From: Deltaproteobacteria bacterium
GTDB lineage: Bacteria > Desulfobacterota > DSM-4660 > Desulfatiglandales > Desulfatiglandaceae
Direction: 5' to 3'
DNA length: 7,199 bases
NCBI GenBank assembly: GCA_029932035.1
Contig: JAOZQV010000187.1
Location: forward strand, 1 to 7,199
Positions 1 to 6,076 of this stretch are shown one piece after another. Each line of letters begins with the position of its first letter. The stretch's first letter is position 1. The notes beneath the pieces are model-generated. The model saw only the letters and a list, made by a program, of their open reading frames with translations. It searched no databases and was not told the origin of the DNA. The position numbers and the translations under genes were made by a program.

Positions 1-279
1 GAGTGTGCCTTCTGCAGGGCTTCCTGCCCATCCAGGGATCTTTTCAAAGAACCCGATTCCGGTCTACCTCTAAAATGCGATATGTGTGAAGATGAAGAAG
101 AGCCCTTGTGTGTTAAGTGGTGCATAACTGATGCCCTGACTTACGAAGAAAGGGAAGAGGAAGTCGAAGAAGAGGAGGATGAGCAGGAGGAGATGGAGAT
201 CGGGTTGGAAGCATTGGCAGACAAATATGGGTTGGACAAGATAATGGATAGCGTTGCCCGAATGTCAATGAAGGGCTAA
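1..279 (+). CDS. bamC: 4Fe-4S dicluster ferredoxin-type electron-transfer subunit, BamC-like (5'-truncated)
   Basis: The gene enters from the left edge in frame 1 and ends at TAA 277-279, leaving 92 residues. The visible part starts inside a ferredoxin motif (C2-x2-C5-x3-C9-P). A second cysteine set follows (C26-x2-C29-x7-C37-x3-C41), the spacing seen in HycB/CooF-type polyferredoxins, so at least two [4Fe-4S] clusters are expected. After Cys41 come a short Ala-Leu-Thr-Tyr segment and a very acidic stretch at about residues 49-65, then a helical-looking tail. There is no membrane segment. In class II benzoyl-CoA reductase the small Fe-S protein BamC pairs with the tungsten protein BamB and links it to the downstream subunits. 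Its position directly before an HdrD-like gene fits that role. The symbol rests on synteny; the motif alone would fit any AOR- or hydrogenase-associated ferredoxin subunit. Confidence 0.72.
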   Translation, partial: ECAFCRASCPSRDLFKEPDSGLPLKCDMCEDEEEPLCVKWCITDALTYEEREEEVEEEEDEQEEMEIGLEALADKYGLDKIMDSVARMSMKG

Positions 280-295
280 AACATCAAGGCGAAAG

Positions 296-318
296 AAGAG
301 GATTAAGTAAAGACAGTG
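296..318 (+). promoter_or_regulatory. Ribosome binding site and GTG start of the HdrD-like gene
   Basis: A purine-rich AGAGGA at 297-302 precedes the GTG at 316 with a rather long spacer. An in-frame TAA at 304-306 excludes any start further upstream. The next in-frame ATG lies beyond the first ferredoxin motif, so GTG 316 is the only start that keeps the whole domain. Confidence 0.55.
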
Positions 319-1467
319 GAGATTGTAGCCGACTACAAAGAAATTATAGATGTTATCAAAAAGAGCGGTGGCGACGCCTTCAAGAGATGCTTCCAATGCG
401 GATTGTGTGATACGGTTTGTCCGTGGAACAGGGTTAGAACCTTTAGTATGCGCAAGCTGGTCCGACAGGCGACGTTTGGTTTTACTGAGATAGAGAGTGA
501 AGAGATGTGGCTTTGTACCACTTGTGGTAGATGCCCTCAACAGTGCCCCAGGGATGTAAATCAAATAGAATCCGGGGTATCCCTGCGCAGGGTTGCCACG
601 GAATATGGGGTCTTTCCTACTTCTGTCAAACCTATCCGCACCGCTATCGGAAGCCTCATTGGAGAAGGGAACCCCCTTGGTGAAGACCGAAAAAAGAGGG
701 CAGATTGGGCAAAAGGCCTTTCTGTAAAAACATTCACCGAGGAAATGGAGGTTTTATATTTCCCTGGCTGCTACCCCAGCTATGACCCAAGATTGAAAAA
801 GGTCTCCACGGCCACAGCGAAAATCCTAAACTCGGCAGGGGTGGATTTCGGGATATTAGGCGCCAAGGAGAATTGCTGCGGAGAAAGCATCCGCAAAACA
901 GGTGATGAGGAATTGTTCAAACGCCTCGCCAAGGAAAACATCAAAACGTTTATCGATAATGGCGTGAAAAAAATCCTTGTTTCTTCCCCTCATTGCTACC
1001 ATACCTTCAAAAACGAGTATCCCGAATTTATGGTAAACTTTGAGGTGATCCATATCTCCCAATATTTATTTGAGCTTATGAATGAGGGAAGACTTGAGTT
1101 CACCAAAGAGTATAAGAAGAAAGTGACGTATCATGACCCCTGTTACTTAGGTCGACATAATGGCATATATGACGAACCCCGAGAGGTCTTAAAGAATATA
1201 CCTGGTTTAGAGTTGAATGAGATGCCTGAGTCGCGCGTAGATAGTCTCTGTTGCGGAGGGGGAGGCGGCAGGGTTTGGATGGAAACTCAAAAGGGAGAAA
1301 GATTCGGCGACCTCAAAATAGAACAGGCTGTTGGGGTCGGGGCTGAGTTGCTGGTTACTTGCTGCCCATACTGCATTACCATGCTTGAAGATAGCAGGAT
1401 AACCATGGGTTTCGACGAAAAGATAGAGATTAAGGATATTACGGAGATAATACAGGAAGTTATTTAG
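316..1467 (+). CDS. bamD: HdrD-like Fe-S oxidoreductase with two CCG domains, BamD-like
   Basis: This 383-residue soluble protein (GTG start, TAG stop) has an N-terminal dicluster ferredoxin domain, C25-x2-C28-x2-C31-x3-C35-P and C67-x2-C70-x2-C73-x3-C77-P. Two cysteine-rich CCG domains follow, as in HdrD, which combines HdrC and HdrB. CCG domain 1 has C152, C187-C188 and C227. Domain 2 is complete with C276, C312-C313 and C350-x2-C353. In heterodisulfide reductases the complete motif binds a noncubane [4Fe-4S] cluster; here it probably relays electrons between the HdrA-like flavoprotein and the BamBC unit. It starts 36 bases after the upstream stop and ends 33 bases before the HdrA-like gene, so it belongs to the same operon. 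Domain 1 has Ser224 where the first Cys of its CxxC would be, so its cluster may differ. Alternative names by similarity would be GlpC/TfrB-type (Fe-S)-binding protein; the bam neighbours favour BamD. Confidence 0.88.
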   Translation: MEIVADYKEIIDVIKKSGGDAFKRCFQCGLCDTVCPWNRVRTFSMRKLVRQATFGFTEIESEEMWLCTTCGRCPQQCPRDVNQIESGVSLRRVATEYGVFPTSVKPIRTAIGSLIGEGNPLGEDRKKRADWAKGLSVKTFTEEMEVLYFPGCYPSYDPRLKKVSTATAKILNSAGVDFGILGAKENCCGESIRKTGDEELFKRLAKENIKTFIDNGVKKILVSSPHCYHTFKNEYPEFMVNFEVIHISQYLFELMNEGRLEFTKEYKKKVTYHDPCYLGRHNGIYDEPREVLKNIPGLELNEMPESRVDSLCCGGGGGRVWMETQKGERFGDLKIEQAVGVGAELLVTCCPYCITMLEDSRITMGFDEKIEIKDITEIIQEVI

Positions 1468-1486
1468 GGAACCTTAGAAATCTGAT

Positions 1487-1503
1487 AAGGAAATAGAGAA
1501 GTG
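1487..1503 (+). promoter_or_regulatory. Ribosome binding site and GTG start of the HdrA-like gene
   Basis: AAGGAA at 1487-1492 lies 8 bases before GTG 1501. An in-frame TAA at 1486-1488 rules out any earlier start. GTG 1501 gives a 20-residue lead before the Rossmann glycine motif, as expected for this flavoprotein. Confidence 0.65.
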
Positions 1504-4500
1504 GAAAAAGAACAAATTGAACAGCTTTGTAAAAGCTTCGCGGACACTGATTTTGGCGATGTTATGGTTCTCGGTGGAGGAGTCAGCGGCATTCAAGCAT
1601 CATTAGATCTTGCCACTGCTGGATTTAAAGTTTACCTGATTGAGAAAACGCCGAGCATTGGGGGCCATATGGCCCAGCTTGACAAGACTTTTCCCACCAA
1701 TGACTGCTCCATGTGAATTCTCTCACCCAAACTGGTCGAGGTCGGCCGGCATCCAAATATAGAGGTTCTGACCTATGCTGAAGTTGACGGTGTAGAAGGG
1801 GAAGCGGGAGACTTTAAGGTCACCCTGACCAAGAAGCCGAGATATATTATAGAGGAAAAATGCACGGGCTGTATGACCTGTGCAGAATACTGCCCGGTCG
1901 AATACCCGGATCAATTTAATCAGGAAATATCGGCCAATAAAGCTGTCCATATATACTTCTCTCAAGCAATTCCCCTTATCTCATATATTGATGAAAGCTG
2001 TATTTACCTAAAAGAGAAAAAGTGTCGTATTTGCGAAAGCGTCTGTCAGAATGAAGCCATAGATTTCAATCAAACGACGGAGAAGGTGGAAATAAGTGTA
2101 GGGGCGATAATTCTGTCTTCCGGTATAGAGCCATTTGATCCTAAGGTGAAAGATGAATATGGCTACGGAAAGATGCAGAACGTAATCACCAGTATGGACT
2201 ATGAACGTCTGTTATCCTCCACCGGGCCGTACGAAGGTCAGGTGCTGCGTGCTTCCGACAATAAGCATCCCAAGAAAATAGCCTGGATTCAATGTGTCGG
2301 TTCCAGACGGGTTACGCAGGGCGATAACAGCTATTGTTCAGGCGTATGCTGCACCTATACCCAGAAACAGGTAATTTTGACAAAGGATCATGCTCCAGAT
2401 GCGGAATGCACCATATTCCATAATGATATTCGTTCTTTTGGCAAGGATTTTGAACGATACTACCAGAGAGCAGAACAGCTACCCGGAGTTGAATTCATTA
2501 GAAGCTACGCGTCAATTTCAAGAGAGGATCCGGAAAGCAAGAATGTCTTTTTAAGATATGCGACCACCGACGAAGGCGTAAAAGAGGTAGAATTCGATAT
2601 GGTGGTATTGTCCGTTGGACTGAACCCTCCTGCCAATAATAAGGAACTGGCAGATATGTTTGGAATCGAACTCAATTCACACGGATTCTGCGAGGCAACG
2701 CAATCCAACCCTATGGAGACCACCAGGCCTGGAATCTTTGTCAGCGGAGCCTTCCAGGGCCCTACAGATATTCCCGAGTCGGTTTTTACCGCCAGCGCGG
2801 CCAGCTCCCAATGTGGTGAACTCCTTGATTACAGGAGAGGGAATCTGGCCAAAGAAAGGATATATCCGCCGGAGAGGGATGTCTCCAAAGAAGAGCCAAA
2901 GATAGGCGTCTTTGTGTGTCATTGTGGGGCTAATATCGGAAGAGTGGTAGATGTTCCTTCCACAGTTGAATATGCCTTGACCTTACCCAATGTTGTCTAC
3001 GCACAGGAACAGCTATTTTCATGTGCCACCAATTCCGCCCAGGAAATAACAGACATGGCAGAGGAAAAAGGGCTCAATCGAGTGGTTATCGCTGCCTGCT
3101 CCCCCAGGACCCTTGAACCCTTATTCCGGGACACCATTCGGGAGGCGGGACTTAATCAATATTACTGTGAAATGGCGAATATTAGAGAACATTGCTCCTG
3201 GGTCCATTCTAAGCAAAAGGAAGAGGCCACTGAAAAGGCAAAGGATATTACCCGGATGTCGGTAGCGCGAGCTCGCTATTTGGAGCCATTACAGGAATTT
3301 GATCTGCCGGTAAACAATAGGGCTTTAGTGGTTGGTGGCGGTATAGCCGGCATGACCTGCGCGCTCTCCATAGCCAACCAGGGACATGAGGTCCACCTGG
3401 TGGAAAAGGATAAAAACTTAGGAGGGGTTGCTCGAAGAATTAGCGCCACCCTGGAAGGAATGGATGTTCAAGCATATTTGAATGATGTGATACGCGCGGT
3501 TTATGAGAACCCCTTAATACATGTATCTCATGAAGCCACCATCACAGATGTTTCCGGTTACGTGGGTAATTTCGTCACCACGGTGGAAACTGAAGGCAGC
3601 GTCAAAAAGATAAAACATGGCGCATCCGTCATTGCTATAGGCGCTGATGAATATAAACCTACCGAATACCTTTATGGCGAAGATGACAGAGTAATGACCC
3701 ACCTTGAGTTGGAGGAGCACATTGCCAAAAGAGACGAAAGGGTGACTAACGCCCAGAGTCTGGTGATGATCCAGTGTGTAGGCTGCAGAAATGAGGATAG
3801 AAATTACTGCAGCAGGGTATGTTGCAGCCATGCCGTAAAGAACGCCTTGAAACTGAAAGAGACTAATCCCGAAATGGATATCTACATTCTCTTTCGGGAT
3901 ATGAGAACGTATGGGCTTATGGAGGATTATTACCGGGAAGCCTCAGAAAGGGATGTAAAATTCATCCGTTATGAGCCCGATAACAAGCCCCAGGTGGAAG
4001 CGACCACAGTAGAAGGCAGGCCCGTTATAAGGGTTATTGCGACCGATCCCGTCTTAGGTCAGAAGCTTGCTATTGATGCCGATGTGCTCTCTTTGGCTGC
4101 CGCTGTTATTCCCTCTGCAGGAACCAATGAAGTAGCCGGATTATTCAAGGTAACTTTAAGCCCGGATGATTTTTTCAAAGAAGCCCATGTCAAACTAAAA
4201 CCTGTTGAGTTTGCTGCAGATGGCGTTTTTCTTTGTGGAATGGCTCACTATCCTAAGCATATACAGGAAACGATTAATCAGGCCTATGGCGCTGCCGGTC
4301 GAGTCCTAACCCTTCTCTCACACGATACCGTTACCGCCTCAGGTTCTGTTTGCGAGGTCAAAGAGAACGACTGTGTATCGTGTGGGGCATGTATCTCAGC
4401 CTGCACTTATGGCGCCATAGAGTTTCGTGAGACACCACAGGGCAAAAAAGCATGGGTTAATCCGGTGCTTTGTAAGGGAGACGGTCTCTGTAACGCAAAG

Positions 4501-4623
4501 TGCCCGACAAATGCTATTGTACTAAAGCACTTTACCGATGAAGAGCTTTTGAACCAAATTGACGCGGCGGTTCCAGAGGTAGAGGTCATACAACAATTTG
4601 ATGCGGCAGTTGGAGACGTGTAG
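1501..4623 (+). CDS. bamE: Duplicated HdrA-like FAD/Fe-S protein containing selenocysteine, BamE-like
   Basis: Read through the in-frame UGA at 1714-1716, this is one 1040-residue protein (GTG start, TAG stop). The first HdrA unit has the FAD glycine motif G25-G-G-V-S-G30 with E48, then the C69-S-M-U72 redox motif. Two ferredoxin clusters follow: C121-x2-C124-x2-C127-x3-C131, and C167-x7-C175-x2-C178-x3-C182. An HdrA-specific cluster motif is at C265-x13-C279-x3-C283-C284. A linker domain begins near residue 467 (FVCHCG). The second FAD unit has G612-G-G-I-A-G617, E635 and its own C759-x10-C770-x3-C774-C775. A C-terminal dicluster ferredoxin has C958/C961/C964/C968 and C991/D994/C997/C1001. 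HdrA is the flavin site of electron bifurcation in methanogen heterodisulfide reductase; BamE is proposed to do the same for benzoyl-CoA reduction. The coding signal and protein homology continue unbroken across the UGA, so this is not a pseudogene. Asp994 and the missing CxxU in the second unit are noted separately. Confidence 0.9.
1714..1749 (+). promoter_or_regulatory. Selenocysteine UGA codon 72 and bacterial SECIS hairpin in the HdrA-like gene
   Basis: The UGA at 1714-1716 occupies the place of the second cysteine in the HdrA motif family CSMC-ILSPK. Fifteen bases downstream, 1732-1737 (CTGGTC) pairs with 1744-1749 (GGCCGG), six base pairs including two G-U pairs. The six-base loop GAGGTC at 1738-1743 contains GGUC, as does the apical loop of the Escherichia coli fdhF SECIS. 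Distance and loop fit what SelB recognises in bacteria. I worked the pairing out by hand; no folding energy was calculated. Confidence 0.8.
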
Positions 4624-4793
4624 CCAGCATCCAGCATCCAAGAATGAAGTGGGGAGTGTGAAATGTGGAGTTGAAAGTTAAATCGGAATTCTTCCTTTCT
4701 ACACTTTAGGCGCTCCAAACTCGTAACTTCAAACCTGGGAAACCACTACCCAGTACCAGGCACCCAGTGTCCAGAAAAAGGAGTTGAAAACAC
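4624..4793 (+). repeat. Intergenic gap with degenerate heptad repeats and a loose inverted repeat
   Basis: This 170-base gap is far longer than the other gaps in the operon (9-53 bases) and has no plausible ORF. At its left end CCAGCAT occurs twice in tandem (4624-4637). Near its right end a degenerate seven-base unit repeats in the same orientation: CCCAGTA, CCAGGCA, CCCAGTG, then TCCAG (4749-4774). Between them an imperfect inverted repeat links GTTGAAAGTTA (4670-4680) with TAACTTCAAAC (4724-4734), 9 of 11 positions. A small hairpin pairs 4735-4739 with 4749-4753. No T-run follows any hairpin, so I do not call a terminator, and I found no convincing promoter. It looks like a decayed repetitive element or a spacer with possible mRNA-processing roles. 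Confidence 0.5.
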
Positions 4794-4796
4794 ATG
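4777..4796 (+). promoter_or_regulatory. Ribosome binding site and ATG start of the MvhD-like gene
   Basis: AAAGGAG at 4777-4783 lies 10 bases before ATG 4794, the strongest Shine-Dalgarno match in the window. An in-frame TGA at 4785-4787 rules out an earlier start. This site identifies the true N-terminus upstream of the internal UGA; ATG 4905 would lose the CxxU motif and has no comparable site. Confidence 0.8.
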
Positions 4797-5561
4797 AGTA
4801 CAGGTCTTGAATTTAAACCAAGAGTATTAGGTTTTGTGTGCCACTGGTGAGCATATGGCGCTGCTGACCTGGCTGGAGTTTCCAGACTGCAATATACAAG
4901 TGAAATGAGGCTTATTCGGGTCATGTGTTCCGGTAGAATCGACCTTGAATTCATACTCAGGGCCTTCTTAAATGGACAAGACGGCGTGTTTATTGGCGCT
5001 TGCCGGCTGAATGAATGTAATTATGTTACTCATGGAAATTACGATGCCTTAAGTAATACGCATTTATGTAGAAAAATAATGAAACATATAGGCCTGAACC
5101 CGGAAAGGCTAAGGATCAAATTTATGTCTGCCGCTGATGGAGGCCTTTTGGCTGAAGCTTCTAATGATTTTATCAAGAAGGTGAAGGAGTTAGGGCCACT
5201 TGGCAAGAGCGAAGGAATAGACGAAAATAAATTGAAGTTCAAACTTGAAGCAGTCAGCAAATTAGTCCCCTACATTAAGCTGGTGGAAAGGGAGAAGCTG
5301 AGAGTACCTGTTAAATCTGAAGAAGAGTATAATAAATTTTTCATTAGTGATGAGGTAAACAGGTTATTTGATGAATTAATTGGTGATAAATTGTCAGTAA
5401 GCCAAATTATGTTACACCTGCGGGAAAAACCCTTTTCAACCGGGGAACTCTCTGAGATTTTAGGGCTAAACCCGTCTGAAGTATCAAGACACATGAAAAG
5501 TTCATCAAGACAAGGACTCGTCAGGTACGATGAAACCCGGAAGTGCTATGCTCTCGCCTAA
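4794..5561 (+). CDS. bamF: MvhD-like [2Fe-2S] protein with selenocysteine and C-terminal winged-helix-like domain, BamF-like
   Basis: Read through UGA 4848-4850, the product is 255 residues (ATG start, TAA stop). Residues 1 to about 130 match the MvhD/FrhD hydrogenase delta family. The hallmark motif C16-H-W-U19 is followed by an Ala-Asp-Leu-Ala-Gly segment, C45-S-G-R, and C70-x4-C75-N-Y ending in the H-G-N segment. In methanogen MvhD these cysteines hold a [2Fe-2S] cluster that passes electrons to HdrA; here the donor or acceptor would be the NuoEF-like pair encoded downstream. Residues about 200-250 look like an ArsR-type winged helix (STGELSEILGLNPSEVSRHM, then a QGLVRYDE wing), joined by a charged helical linker. 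The role of that domain in an electron carrier is unknown to me; it may be a docking element and not a DNA binder. Starting at ATG 4905 would give a 218-residue protein without the cluster-binding N-terminus. Selenium-containing BamF is known from the Geobacter bam cluster. Confidence 0.88.
4848..4887 (+). promoter_or_regulatory. Selenocysteine UGA codon 19 and candidate bacterial SECIS hairpin in the MvhD-like gene
   Basis: The UGA at 4848-4850 replaces the second Cys of the family motif CxWC. Downstream, CTGGA (4873-4877) pairs perfectly with TCCAG (4881-4885). G4871-C4887 can extend the stem past one mismatch. Opening the A-U closing pair gives the loop AGUUU, with G in its second position, which fits the usual bacterial SECIS rule of a G in the first two loop bases. 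The loop is about 28 bases past the UGA. The loop is less canonical than that of the upstream gene. Confidence 0.72.
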
Positions 5562-5614
5562 GGTGAAAGCGCAGGCAGTGGATTAAGGGAAAGAAGAAGG
5601 TTAGGAAAGCAACT

Positions 5615-6067
5615 ATGGATAACGATAGAATCGATCAGATTATTGATAAACATCAGGGCGAAGCCAGTTCGTTAATTCAAGTATTATTAGAGATTCAGAG
5701 CGAAAATCATTGGCTTCCTAAAAACGGATTGGAGAGGGTCAGTGAAAAATTACAAGTTCCTTTAACCCGGATATTGCATATAGCTACCTTTTATAAAGCC
5801 TTTAGTCTCGTTCCTAAAGGACGTCACGAAGTTCACATTTGTGTGGGTACTGCCTGTCATGTTCGTGGTGCGACGCGTATCCTTGACACAGTGGAAGAAG
5901 CGACTGGAATCAAACCTGGGGAAACAGATCTGGATTTGAAGTTCAGCCTGGAAACCGTTAACTGCCTCGGCTGCTGTGCTTTAGGACCGGTTGTGGAAGT
6001 GGATGGGAAAGTTCACGGTAAGATGTCACCAATCAAAACAGCAGAAGTGTTAAAAATCTATGAGTAA
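5615..6067 (+). CDS. bamG: NuoE-like [2Fe-2S] thioredoxin-fold subunit, BamG-like
   Basis: This 150-residue protein has the standard length and layout of the 24-kDa subunit of NADH dehydrogenase and of NAD-linked hydrogenases. An N-terminal helical bundle carries the conserved Trp-Leu-Pro, Ile-Ala-Thr-Phe-Tyr and Phe-Ser segments. A thioredoxin-like domain then binds one [2Fe-2S] cluster through C76-x4-C81 and C117-x3-C121, followed by the G-P-V-V-E-V-D strand. It would work with the next gene product to move electrons between NAD(H) and the Hdr-like core in the cytoplasm. AGGA at 5603-5606 lies 8 bases before the ATG. It starts 53 bases after the MvhD-like gene and its stop is 9 bases from the NuoF-like start, so the two are probably translated together. 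No residue expected for the family is missing. The NuoE family assignment is firm; the bam symbol depends on neighbours. Confidence 0.92.
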   Translation: MDNDRIDQIIDKHQGEASSLIQVLLEIQSENHWLPKNGLERVSEKLQVPLTRILHIATFYKAFSLVPKGRHEVHICVGTACHVRGATRILDTVEEATGIKPGETDLDLKFSLETVNCLGCCALGPVVEVDGKVHGKMSPIKTAEVLKIYE

Positions 6068-6076
6068 GGGAAAATT

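Noticed and set aside
1714..1716. Nonsense mutation making the HdrA-like gene a pseudogene
   Set aside because: The frame stays intact for more than 900 codons after it, the site is a functional Cys/Sec column, a SECIS-like hairpin follows, and a second gene in the operon shows the same pattern.
3514..3831. Antisense open frames across the large genes, for example 3514-3831 and 4407-4718 on the minus strand
   Set aside because: They overlap strongly conserved domains on the plus strand, show no family motifs and have no recognisable start context.
4671..4705. Sigma-70 promoter (TTGAAA at 4671 with TACACT at 4700) or sigma-54 promoter near 4759 for the second half of the operon
   Set aside because: The sigma-70 spacer is 23 bases, too long, and the GG near 4759 has no GC at the required distance for sigma-54.
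4650..4760. Rho-independent terminator between the HdrA-like and MvhD-like genes
   Set aside because: Possible hairpins are weak or imperfect and none is followed by a T-run.
4624..4774. CRISPR-like repeats
   Set aside because: The units are only seven bases, degenerate and without spacers of constant length.
4905..4907. ATG 4905 as the start of a shorter MvhD-like protein
   Set aside because: It would remove Cys16 and Sec19 and the family's hallmark N-terminus, and it lacks a good ribosome binding site, whereas 4794 has AAAGGAG at suitable spacing.
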